This document shows, piece after piece, positions 24,341-35,344 of a DNA stretch of 64,000 bases; positions within the stretch are counted from its first letter, which is position 1; each line of letters opens with the position of its first letter. This DNA is from Yamagishiella unicocca (taxonomy: Eukaryota; Chlorophyta; Chlorophyceae; Chlamydomonadales; Volvocaceae): the NCBI GenBank assembly GCA_003116995.1, contig BDSL01000009.1, positions 620,001 through 684,000 of the forward strand, given 5' to 3'. A program made the position numbers and the translations under genes. The notes under the pieces are model-generated. The model was not told the origin of the DNA. It saw nothing but the letters and a program-made list of their open reading frames with translations, and ran no database searches.

Positions 24341-27102
24341 GTGGGCGGGGGAGGCAGGTAGGCAAGAAGCTGGGAGCGAGGAGGAGGGGGGAGAGGCGGA
24401 AATGGAGGAGCCGCGCAACACGGTGCGGGCGGTGGAAGGTGGCGACCCGGAGCGAAGTGGAGGCGGTGTGCTTGCGGTTGGCTGGGTGTCGCCGTTCTGC
24501 AACCAGCCAGCCAGCCAGCCAGCTTGCCGCCCGCCCGCCCGCCCGCCACTGCGGGTTCACCGCGGTGGGGGTTGCCAACGCACGCAACATGCGCGATGGA
24601 AGGATGGCTCTGGTGCGCGCGCCTGCCAGGGACACGTGTGTGTGTGGCGCTGACATCGTTGCAGCGGCCAGGGCCTCGAGCCCGTTCCGCCACCGTGTGC
24701 GCCAATGAGTCCGCGAGGCGCGTTTCAGGATATGCCGAGCCGGGCAGGTGGGCGGCTTGTTTCCTGGGCCCCGCATAATGGCCGTGCTCGGCGCCGATGG
24801 AGATCGGTTTCGGAGCACGTCAAGCTCCCCTTAGACACCGAACGCGCACGCGGGCCGCGCCACGCAATGACTGCAGCTGCGTCGCTCACTCCCACGCCAT
24901 TGTGTGAACATATGTCTTCACCGGAATGGTTATCGAGTACTGATGAACCAGCTACTGGGCGTCCGCGTAACAACTCCGTGCATTAATCACGTCACTAAGG
25001 GGGTGATTCTCCAGTTTTTTCAGCATCTGTGCGCGATGCCGTAGTACGTGTTAAAGAGTTGCATAAGGCCCGGATGCGCGGGGCTGCGGGATTTACCCCC
25101 CGGGCCCAACACGGCTGATCGCATCACGGAGCCGGCGCCGCGTCTCCCGTTGTAGCCTCTTTAGGCACGTCTTATCACCGTCCTATCTACCATTGTTACG
25201 ACGGCTTGCCTTTGAAAGAAATACACGCGAAACAGCCTATCTGGCGCTGGGGGGGATGAATGTGGCAGGTTGGTCTGAAGGCGTGCTGTGGTGTTTGGCG
25301 TCGCAATAAGGAACAGCGTGGGATAGGTTATGTCTGGCGGTGGCGCGGGCTGCGGGAGCGTGCTCGAGCAGTCACGCGGGCTCACACACATATGTGGGAG
25401 CAGCGCACACGCGCGGGCAGTTCAGCTGGTCACGCGCGCCGCAGGCAGCTGCCAGTGCGATGCGGGGAGATAATAAGCAATAAGGTGTGGCTGAGAGATC
25501 AGGACCTGTACACCAGCACGGCAAGAGAGGGAGAACACGTGCCCTGTTGCTGATCGTGAGGCGGGGCGCAGCCACGGGTACCGGGTACCGTACCACTCGG
25601 GAGGGGGGGTTTAAGGAGTTGAAGACGGCGCGGTTGCCGAGCGGGTGTGCCGGGGTATGAGAATGCAGTGTCGAAGGCAGGAATAATGCGTTAAAGGCAG
25701 GTACCATGCTGCAAGGCGTGGCGAGGCCAGGCGGCCCGCCGCGCGCCTGCCATGTTTGGTGTGAAGCCTGTGAATGCGTAACGCAAGAGCCTGGCAGGCC
25801 TTGTGTGCTCCCGTGGGCGTGCTAGAGGAATGCATGACACCACACTTCCGCTTGCGCGGCCAGTGCGCCTGTTTGCGGCTTTGGCTTCGTCCCCGGAAGT
25901 TTGTGCAGAACCGCACCCGAAGATGTCGGCCTTGGCAGGTTCTGTGCGACGCTCTGGAAGCGATGTAACTTTCGCTCCCGTCGAGGGGGGTATCATTTCA
26001 TGCCGCGAGGTTTCATACCGTTGTGCATGACACTAGCCCAGCCCATGCTATTAAGCATTTGCCGCACTTGAGGCGCCAACTTTGCAACCACGGCGAATGT
26101 GTAACCACACCGTGTCGCGCCCGGCGACCCCGGACCCCCCCCCAAGGTCGTGTGCTGGGCGGCGTGATGGAGGGGAGAGGAACTGTACGGCAGGTGATGA
26201 GCCGCTGTGCGTGGGGCCCCGGGTTGCCCTTTCTCAAATCAGCGGCGAGCAGCAGTCGAAAACGTGACGCTCTGCCGCATGAGCCGCCCTCTGCAGATCT
26301 GTTGATCCCGTTCCGTCGGTGAGTGGTCCCCGCCGCACGCTCAAAAGTGAGCCGGTGGGTGGACGTTGCCCGGGATCGGAGGGCGGCGTCGTGCCGTATA
26401 ACGACAGCATATCACGAGGCATCGCGCGCTGCTGTTGATGAACAGTGGCAAACGCCCCTTCCTCATAAACATATAGCGAGCGTGAGACCGCCGCTGAGCG
26501 TGATACGACTTCATGGTTTGGTTGCGGCTTGTTTGCCCTCGTTTGGTTCTTGTTACTGTGATGTAAGAATGAAGAATCAAAGGCCCAATTATTCAGATGC
26601 GCGATGCAGCGACGATTAACACGCGATAACAAGTTAATCCGCGGTCGCTGGTCGCTCACTGTACGGCAACCGATTGCTTTCAGTCAGATCATTTCCATAG
26701 GCGCTCTATACCGATGTGGATTCTGCGTATTCCAACGTACGTCGAAAGTCATGTATGCCTTGCTGAAGGGTTGTATTCGCGCAGTCTCCTTGGTTGCTTA
26801 ATGGCCAAAACGAGATTGCCCTCAGTAGCCATACGGCACACGGTTTCAAATCGTCTAGAGTTAAACCTGTTAGTCCTGGCACTTTGTAGCTTTTAAACTG
26901 TGCGCGAGCTTGACGCAAGCTTGCTTGGGGCGCCTATCGCCAATGCTACCGGCAACGAACGTCTGTAAGGTGAGAAGTTAAAGCTAGCAATAATAAGTTT
27001 GAAAAGTAGTCCATCGCAGGGCAGCGGCCCCGTTCTGGGGAAGGCCGACTCTGTGGCCAACTCACGCTTCGTCCTTCCCACCTCCCTTTCCTGACCCCCG
27101 CG
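24341..27102. other. Gene-poor interval between the cyclase and OPR genes
   Basis: It holds the cyclase 3' UTR and the OPR promoter region. The first TGTAA after the cyclase stop is at 25964-25968, which would imply a very long 3' UTR. Composition falls towards balanced AT/GC at 26.4-27.0 kb. I found no tRNA and no exon with family signatures. Confidence 0.5.
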
Positions 27103-30100
27103 ATGTTTGCGATGTCACAGCTTCATAATCGTCGCTTACAGACAGCCACAAATAGCAGTTCCGCACAGTCGCCAGGGCCGGCATACAACGCCGTCGCGCG
27201 TCACGATGGCGCTGGCCAGTCGGTGTGCGGCTCCGTTAGGGGCCCAGGCGTAACTCCCTGCAGCTCACACCATCTCCCCCGGGCCAGCCATGTGAAGGCG
27301 GCCGCGCAGCTGCTGGGGCCCGCCTTGCCGTCCCCCAGCACCAGCGCTGCCTCCGCCGAGGCTCTCCGACCGCGACGCTTCAGTGCGCCGGTAATCGCTC
27401 GGCTCCTGCGGTCCACCACCACCATCCAGGTCAGCACGGCGCCAATCAACGACTGGGGATACCTCATAGGAGGGGGTTGCGGTGGGTGGGGCTAGTCCGC
27501 GGAGCGCAGCGCGATCCAGGTTGCCAACTTTGTGAGCTCCAGGGGATGTGCGTTGCGCCGGAGCACCTCAGGCAGGAGGCGTGGGAGGCGGTCGCTGTGG
27601 ACCCCAAGCAACGTGCAGCGCAGCGCAGGGCGGGGCAGGGAGGAGGCGGGGCGGGCCGGGGATGAGCGTGTGTAGCGACCGGTGCGGCTGCGGCGGCAGC
27701 AGCGACCCCTGACGGGCCACTGAGGGAGCGACTGGCGATGAACTCACACGCTGTCGCGCTCTACAACGCACCTCGAACACCCACGCGTCATGCCGCATAG
27801 CCGCGCCACAGCAGGCTAGGTATCGGGCTAGGTAGTTTGAAGTAGGGGTCCTGAAGCCGAGCGATCCTTCCCACCCAGCCCACATCCCAACAGCCCGCTT
27901 CACTCCAACGCACCGTCCCTGTCCGCAACCGTGCTCGCAAAACCGCCCACCGGTCCCCCGCGCCCCCGCCCCCCCACACGCACCCGCCACACGGCGCGCA
28001 CGGCCGCAGGACCTGGCGGATGTCGTACAGCAGCAGTCGCCGTACTTTGACGTGGCCCACGTGGGTATAGCGCTGCTGCACCTTGCGCTGCTGGCCAGCC
28101 GCCAGCAGCGGCAGCAGCCAGCAGGCGGGGCCGCCCCGCCGGACAGCGCCGCCGGCAGCAGCGGCACCCGCCCGCGCAGCAGCAGCAGCAGGAACGGCAC
28201 CGCCAGCGCTGCCAGCACCAACGGCCGGGCAGGCGCCTCTGCTTCTGGACAGCAGCGTGATGATGTCCTGGCGCTAAGTGACGGCGACGGGCTGCTTTCC
28301 ATGTCCTCAATCACGGACGGCGACGACGAGGATGACGTCGTCGAAGGCGGTGCGGATGCGGCGCCCAGCGCGGAGGGCGACGCGGCGGGTGCCGCCGGGA
28401 CCCATGGGACGGAGGCGCAGCCGTCGCTTCTGCTGGACGCGGCGACGGCCGCTCTGCGGCCTGCGGCCCTTGATGCTTACGGCGCTGAGGAGGGGCCCTC
28501 CCGCGTTGTGGCGGTCGACCAGCTGGGTGCCGTGGAGGAGGGGGGTGCCACCGCCGCCGGCTCCGGCAGCACCAGCCAGGCAGCCAGCACCGCCGCCGCC
28601 ACCGCCGCCGCTGCTCCTGCTACCCCGGCAGCCCTGAATGGCGGCCCCTCGTCGTCCGCCTCTCCCGCCTCCATTACCCTCCGCACGCTCCTGCCCCTGG
28701 TGTTTTCCCGCCTGGACGCCATGAGCGGCTCCGACCTGGCCAACGTGGTCTCCTCGCTTGCCGTACTGCGGTACGGCGACAAGGTAGTGGTGGAGCAGCT
28801 GCTGCAGGCGCTGTCGCTCAAGCTGTACGAGTGCCGCCCACAGGTGGGGGGCGGGAACAGGAGGGGGCGGTGGGTCAGGAGGCCGACCAAGGGGGGGTGA
28901 TGAGGGGGCGTGGGGGGGAGATGAGGCCGACCGGCCCTCGGGTAAGTGGATGGTTCGGCCTTCGGCGGCTCCGGCGCTGCCCCGCGTTCGGACGGCGTAT
29001 CCGGGGCCTGGCCGCCGGCAACCCTTGCGAGATTGCCTAGCGACAAATAACATCCCCCCTTCCCGTGTGATGCGTGTTTGCCCCGCGGGAGATCGGATTC
29101 CCCCGGTGTATAATCGCGCCCGACACAACCCACGTCGCCCCTCCCACCCCCCACTCCCCACCTCCCATCAGCCCACATCGCCCCTCCCTCCTCCCTCCTC
29201 CCACCTCCTTCCTGTCTCCTCCAGGACCTGTCCAATGTGATGTGCTCCGCCGCCCTGCTGGGGGTGCCACCCGACCCCGACCTGCGCACCAGCTTCTACT
29301 CCGCAGCCAGAGCCCAGATGCGCCGCTTCGGACCCCGGGAGCTGGCGCTCACCATGTGGGCGTACGGCGCCGTGGGCACCGACGTACAGGAGGATGCCGT
29401 ACAGGTGAGTGAGCCAGCCGTGTGGCGTTTTCGCAGAGGGTGGGCAGGCCTGCGGGCAGGGGAGCGAAGGAGTGGCTGGCGCTGTGGGGCAGCAGGGGGT
29501 GCAGCCGGTGTACTAGTTAACACTGATGGGGCTAGTAGCTGTGCGCAGTGTGTGTATGTGTGTGTGTGTTTGGCCCTCCTTGTGTTTCGAGCCCCCGTGT
29601 TCCCCGCCGTCGCTGCCGCAGTTGCTGCTGGAGGCCAGTCGTCCCAAGCTGGCTGCCTTCTCGCCGCTCCAGCTGGCCAAGATGGCGCAGGGGCTGGCGG
29701 CGCTCAAGTACCGGTGAGCCGGCAGACAGGCTGAGGGTGGGGTGGGAGGCGGGGTGGGGTTTCCACTAGCGCATACACGCACACACACACACCCTCCGAC
29801 CCCGTGGGGTCCCAAGCCACCCGGGTTCCCGGCACCCCTAACCCAGCGCCTCACCCCACTGGTCTCGTGCCCCCCTGGCCCCTCCCTCCACCCCCCTGGC
29901 CGCTCTCTCCTTCCCCCCCTGGATTCGCGGATCATCTTTACCCCCCCCCCGGCCCCTCGCATCCACGGGTCTTCCTCGAAACCCCCCGGCCCCGCCCTCC
30001 CCCCGCAGGCCCCCGCCCGAGTGGGTTGACGCCTACTGTGAGGCGCTGCGTGCCTCGCTGCGTCGCACCGCCTCAAGGGAGCTGTGCGCCCTGCTGCTGG

Positions 30101-33100
30101 CGCTGGCGAGCCTGCAGGCGGGTCGGGGGGCGGGGGTCGAGGACGACCCGTGGATGACCGAAAAAACCTGTTTAGGACAGACGTGTTGAGATGCATCGGG
30201 GGGGGGAGAGAAGGGGAGGAGGCGGCCGCACCGGGGACCGGACGTCCCAATAGGCGTGGGACCGGGGCTGTCCGCAGCCACCCAGCCTGCGTCCTGCCAT
30301 TTAGGCACCACCACCACCACCACCACCACCACCACCACCACCACCACTTCCCCTCCCCCCCTACCTCAGGCGAAACCCTTCCGCCGAGCCCGTGCCTTCT
30401 ACCCGAGGACCAACCTCCCTCGCCCCGCCCCGTGCCACCTCCTCCCCCGCCCCGCCCCCCAGGTCGGCCTGGACGACACCACCCGCGCCACCCTGCTCGT
30501 CCACACCCTCACCCAGCTGCCCTCCCTGGCGCCCTCCGAGCTGGCCCTGTCCATCTGGGCCCTGGGCCGCCTCACTGCGCACGGCCTGCCCGCCCTCATC
30601 GACCTGGACATGTCGGGCCGGGTGCTAGACCTCACGCTGGCCACACTGGGCTCCTTCACGGCGGGGGAGCTGCAGCAGCTGCTGGAGGGCCTTACGCGCC
30701 TGGCGCTGCAGCCGCCCCTGGAGTGGATGCAAGCCTACGTGGCGGCGCTGCAGCCCAAGCTGGGAGAGCTGGATGTGGGTTTTGGGGGGGTGGATGTGGG
30801 TTTTGGGGGGGTGGATATGGGTTTGGGGGGGGGGCATAAAAACCGTAAACCGCAAAAAGGGGGAGGGGGAGCTGGAGCGAGGGGGGCGGGGATGCGAAGT
30901 TGCTGAGGGGCTGAGTGGGTGGCGTGTAACAGGGTGTAGAGGGTCCAGGAGTGCACCACCGTTTGGCGCGGTAGTGACGCGGCTGCAAGTGGCCCGAGCT
31001 GTGGCCCCCGCCGCTCTCTCCCCACGCCTCGAACGCTCCTCCATCCTTCCTGGTCCCACCAGAGTCCCTCACCCCCTCCCTCCCTCGCGTGTTGCTCTGT
31101 GCTCTGCCGGGTTGTCGGTTCCCGCTGTTCAGGCCCGCCAGCTGGCGGGTGTTCTCGGCAGCCTGGCGGCTCAGCAGTACCGCCCCCGTCCGGAGATGCA
31201 GGAGGTGGTGCTGGCGGCCACGGAAGCAAACATGCAGCAGGTGTGCGTGTGTAGGGGGGTTGTATAAAAACCGTATTACGCGACAGGGACAGGATAGTTG
31301 GCGCATGGTCGTCGGACACCAATTGTGTGTGTGTGGGGGGGGGGGGGCGGAGAGGAACAGGCGGGCGGATGGGGGGCTGCCAGGTGCAGTTTGGTGCTTT
31401 ATTGTTGTGATGGTTGTGGTGATTGTGGTGGTGCGTCTCACTCCCTCCGCGGTATAGGGCAGCAGCGATGGAATATTGCAGGCTGCGGAAATCCAGGACG
31501 ACCCTCCATCGTGCCGCTGCTGCGACATGCTCCCAGACGTCGCCTCTCCTCGCTGTCAGCGCCCTAAACACGCCCTGCCCCGTCCCTTCCTGTCCTCCCT
31601 CCCTCACAGCTGCTGGCCGACACCACCTGCACCGCCTCCCTCATCACCGCACTCCGCCGCCTCAACATCGAGCCGCCCCCCGGCTGGGTGGGTGCGCTGC
31701 TGGCGGCCTCCCGCTCCGCCCTCAAGAACCGCTGCAGCGACCTGCACCTGGCCAACCTGGCGGGGTCGCTGGCCGCCTGGGGGGTGCGGCCCGACGGGCG
31801 CTGGGCGGCGCGGCTGATGTGGCGGAGCCAGGTCCTGATGACGGAGGTGAGGGCGGAGGCCCGTGTGGGGCGCGAGGAAAGGTACAACCAAGTCCTCCAG
31901 CACGCAGTTCCAAAAGTATGCCCCAGATGGTGTTTCCTTGGTACACGGGTCTTCCTCGCAACCCCCCGGTACAATCCCCCCGGGTACACTTGCGAGCCGG
32001 AAGCGCAGCGGGGGCCCTGCGTGAGGCACCCTGTGGCTGCGGTGCTCCCCCGCACACCTCCCTTCAGACACCCCCCCTGCCCCTGTTCTAAACGGTTTTT
32101 TCTCGCATCCACGGGTCTTCCTCGAACCCCCCCTGCCCCCCCGCCCCCGCTATCAGGGCCGGATGTCTCCTCGGGCGCTAGTGGCGCTGCTCCAGGTGAA
32201 GCGGGGGGGGGGGGCGCAGGTGACGGGCGAGGTGGTGCCCCTGAGGACGTGGTGAAGGTGCTGGTTGTGTGGTGCTGTCTGTTCCCCTTGCGGGGGTCCA
32301 CCTCCTGCTGCTGCCTCCTGACGCCCCACACACCAGCAGCCCGCCTCACCGCTCCCCCCCGGACCCCCTCGGCCCCCCCCCAACCCAGTTCTCCAGCATG
32401 CATCTCAAAACGTCTGCCCTAAACGTTTTTTCCTGGCCATCCACGGGTCTTCCTCGAAATCCCCCCCAGGCCATGTCCTCTTTAGGCCTGCAGCCCAACG
32501 AGACCTGGACCCGGTTGTGCCTGCGGGCCGCCGCCGCGCGCGCCTCGCAGCCCTCCTTCGAGCCGCACCACTTCAGCACCCTCATGGCGTCATTGCACGC
32601 GCTGGGGGTGAAGCCGCCGCAGGTGAGGCAGGGGCGGGGGAGGGGGGAGGGCCAGGGTGGGGAAGGGGCGGCGGTGGGAGGCCGTGTCAGGCGCTGCGTG
32701 TTTCGCTGCGGCAGCCTGCCCAGCGGCATCCCACAGTCGCTGCTGGTGGGGCCGGTCCACAGCGTGTGTGTATGGCTCGTGATTGCGCTGCCCCCCTCTC
32801 CCCACTCTACGCGGGCCCCCTCCTCCCCAGGAGTGGATGACCCGCATGCTGCTGAGCACCTACCGCTGCTGGGACCGCTTCGGCGTCACCCACTGGAGCA
32901 GCCTGCTGCCGGCGCTGGTGCTGCTGGAGGTCAGGGGGGCGGGCCGGGGGAGGGCCTGCCGCCGCAACACCACGCAACCAACGCAACACATAGGGCCTTT
33001 GCGGGACCGGCGTCCGCCTGCCAGTGGCAGCTGCTATGGGAGCCTAGGACGCCTCCGCCGACCTCGGCACCGGTTCGCTGCTGTACGGGGCCCTCACCGG

Positions 33101-34043
33101 CTCTCACCGCTCACCGCCACCCAACACTCCCTCACCAGCCTGACGTGCTACCCTCCCCCGCTCTGCCCATCCCCAACCCCGTCAGGCCCGCCCCCCGCGC
33201 GAGTGGCTCCGCCGCCTCGAGGCCACCACCGCCGCCCGGCTGCCCGACTGCAGCGCGCTGCAGCTGCTCACCCTCGTGGTGTCCCTCTGCCAGCTGCACC
33301 AGCTGCAGGCGGCAGGTTCAGCAGCAGCCTCCGCCGCCGTCCTCACCACCCACCACCACAACCACCACCACCATCAACACGCCGCAAGGAAACCCACCGC
33401 CGCCTTGACGCCAACCACCACCGCAACAACCGCACCCAGCGACCCGCTTTTGCCTGAAGGGCCCTCCCTGGAGCCGGCTGCTGCCGCTCCCCAAGCCGCA
33501 GCAGCCGTAGCAGCAGCCGTAGCAGCAGCCCTCCCTGCTGGGGCCGCTGCCAGTGCGCAGCCGCTGCCGGCTGCGCTCCTGGGCTCTGCCGCCGCCCGCC
33601 CGGGTGCCTCCTGGCTGGCCGCCTGGTGGTCTGCCAGCACGCGGCTGCTGGGCCGGGTGAGGTACGCACCAAGCGAGCTGGTGCTTACCGCTGGCTGGCT
33701 GGTGAGCCTGGGGCTGAGGCCCCCGGCGGAGTGGCTGCAGGTGTGTGGGGGGGAGGAGGAGGGAGGGGACACCGGGGGCTGGGGAGGGGAGGGGAAGGGA
33801 CGAGTGAGGGGGGATCGCTCCCGTGGCGGACGGCCATGCCGATCGCAGAACCGCGCCCACTGCGCCGTAGTCCTCACTCCCTCGGACCCCCCAAACCCCC
33901 CCCTCCCCCAGGCGTGCGCCGACGTGGCCCAGCGCTACTCCAAGGTGATGGCCGCGGAGGAGCGGCAGCAGCTGGCGGCCGCAGTGCTGCCACTGGTGCC
34001 GGTGGCGGCGCGCCCGGCAGCACAGCTGGGCACGCAGCGGTAG
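27103..34043 (+). CDS. Octotricopeptide-repeat (OPR) protein, predicted organelle RNA-binding factor
   Basis: Thirteen phase-consistent exons are 27103-27429, 28010-28843, 29225-29404, 29622-29713, 30009-30117, 30463-30774, 31133-31240, 31610-31846, 32157-32195, 32470-32622, 32831-32929, 33186-33740 and 33912-34043, giving 1,058 residues. The repeated helical motif ends in the OPR hallmark PPxxW: RPPPEWVDAY, QPPLEWMQAY, EPPPGWVGAL, KPPQEWMTRM (split by an intron), RPPREWLRRL and RPPAEWLQAC. Each follows an L..LA..L(A/G)xL-like helix. OPR proteins in these algae bind specific chloroplast or mitochondrial transcripts for stability, processing or translation. The Ser/Arg/Ala-rich N-terminus (MFAMSQLHNRRLQTATNSS) could be a transit peptide. 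An Ala/Ser/acidic low-complexity block fills much of exon 2, and a His/Ala/Thr-rich insert lies in exon 12. The target RNA and organelle are unknown. No RAP domain was seen. Confidence 0.83.
29920..29981 (-). mobile_element. Composite family B + family A head, reverse copy
   Basis: TGGATTCGCGGATCATCTTT (family B) is followed by a C run and CGCATCCACGGGTCTTCCTC (family A head), ending 27 bases before the 3' splice site of OPR intron 29714-30008. Confidence 0.7.
30137..30196 (+). mobile_element. Family A intronic repeat, forward copy near the 5' splice site
   Basis: TCGAGGACGACCCGTGGATG, AAAACCTGTTTAGGACAGACG and GAGATGCAT begin about 20 bases into OPR intron 30118-30462. Confidence 0.8.
30304..30348. 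repeat. (CAC)n trinucleotide tract in intron
   Basis: About fifteen CAC units lie inside OPR intron 30118-30462. Confidence 0.9.
31886..31960 (-). mobile_element. Family A intronic repeat, reverse copy
   Basis: The reverse complement runs from the GAGGAAGACCCGTGTACC head to the GCGTGCTGGAGGACTTGG tail. It lies in OPR intron 31847-32156, about 40 bases from the 5' splice site, against the usual polarity. Confidence 0.65.
32083..32126 (-). mobile_element. Family A intronic repeat, reverse copy near the 3' splice site
   Basis: CTGTTCTAAACGGTTTTTTC and CGCATCCACGGGTCTTCCTC end 30 bases before the AG of OPR intron 31847-32156, which also holds the copy at 31886. Confidence 0.78.
32382..32460 (-). 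mobile_element. Family A intronic repeat, full reverse copy abutting the 3' splice site
   Basis: This is the best-preserved reverse copy: AACCCAGTTCTCCAGCATGC, ATCTCAAAACGTCTGCCC, TAAACGTTTTTTCCTGGC and CATCCACGGGTCTTCCTCGA. Its end is 8 bases from the AG that closes intron 32196-32469, so the element supplies the pyrimidine tract. Confidence 0.85.
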
Positions 34044-34715
34044 CTCTTGCATGACGTATGACGCCTGGCGATGCTGCTGCTGGGGATGATGGCGGTGGTG
34101 ATGGCGGTGGTGATTATGCGGGCGCCTGTTGCGCTTCTGTCGCTTGGGGTTATGGGGTAAACACAGCCCGCGGTGGTTCCGGGAGGACTCGATGACGGCA
34201 TGCAGGTGTGGGTGTTATTTCAAGGACACAGGTATGTGTGTGTCTCCGTGCGCGCCGGTTATAACTGTGCGGAGACGTGTCACTTGTGCCGAGCAAGTGA
34301 CTGAGAGTGCTCGGAGATGAAGCTATGGATAGCAATAAGGAATAGGGTGGAGGTGAGGAAATGGCGCGCAGTGGGCCTTGGGGTTCTCGCAACAACAAGA
34401 ACGACAACAACGCGCAGGCTCTGTAGAAGAGCTGCCCAGCGAGGGCAAGTTTTGTAGCAGTGGAGCGAGTACGGTTTGCGACTGACGGTAAATGCAAGGC
34501 GCCGCAGGCAGATTCTGGCGGATGAACCCCGCTGGTGCTGCGACGGTTGGCGGTTGACTGGGAGGACGCAGGACGGTGGTGGCCGGTGGTCCGTCCGTAG
34601 TCCGATGATGTGACGCGGGAGGCTTCCGACAGCGGGCTGCGCCGGAGTTTGTCAGGCAGGTGCACCGAGGCGGTGCGACTCGTGGAGGCAACGCCCACAC
34701 ACGATGCGCAGCAGC

Positions 34716-34720
34716 TGTAA
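34716..34720 (+). terminator. Candidate polyadenylation signal TGTAA (OPR gene)
   Basis: This is the first TGTAA after the OPR stop codon on the plus strand. Confidence 0.4.
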
Positions 34721-34843
34721 GAAAGCAGGAGGGCCCTCAGGAATTGCGGCTACCTTGCCCGAATGAAGTGCGGCCTACGGGAAGTGCGGCTGCCTGGCCC
34801 ACGTGGCGCCTGCAAGTCGCACGTAGCCGGACACACGGCTCGG

Positions 34844-34848
34844 TTACA
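34844..34848 (-). terminator. Candidate polyadenylation signal TGTAA (CCDC12 gene)
   Basis: TTACA on the plus strand is TGTAA on the minus strand, about 500 bases after the CCDC12 stop. Confidence 0.4.
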
Positions 34849-35344
34849 CAGCCAAGCGGCGCCTCGTGAGAGCCCCGAGCGGCCCCAGGCCACCCGCCGC
34901 GATATGGGCGGCCACCTAGGCGGAACACGGCCCGGGGCACCCACCACGCCTTCCTCCTCGCGCGCCGCTTCCCCTCCCGCACGCTGTCGCGTGTTATCGA
35001 CCCACCAGCACCCTCACCCTGCACAGACGATGCCGCCCATGAGTCGGCCTCTCTCTCCCTCCGCACGTCCGAAGCCCATCTCCCACCGCCGCACCGGTCG
35101 TTTCCAACATCTACATGCCCGCCGGGTCGAGGGCAGAAGGCCCCGCCACGCGCCCGCCGCAAGCAGGACCTCTTCCCTCGCAAGGCCCACCAGCCCTCAC
35201 CCCCCCCCCCGATACCTAGCCCTGTCCATGAGGGCGGGCGGGCGCCGCTAGGGGCTGCAGGCCCCCAGACAAGCTTTAACCATCCCGGCCCCAATGTCCG
35301 AATCACGGCAGTAGCAGCAGCACCAGCTGCGCCCCTGTCCGCCC

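Larger units (their letters stand above)
34044..35344. other. Tail-to-tail 3' UTR region of the OPR and CCDC12 genes
   Basis: TGTAA on the plus strand (34716-34720) and on the minus strand (34848-34844) face each other about 120 bases apart. They would end the OPR and CCDC12 transcripts without overlap. No coding exon was recognised. Confidence 0.5.

Noticed and set aside
24341..27102. Possible extra gene between the cyclase and OPR genes
   Set aside because: Only short overlapping frames with no family resemblance. AT-richer parts look like promoter or UTR DNA. RNA data could change this.
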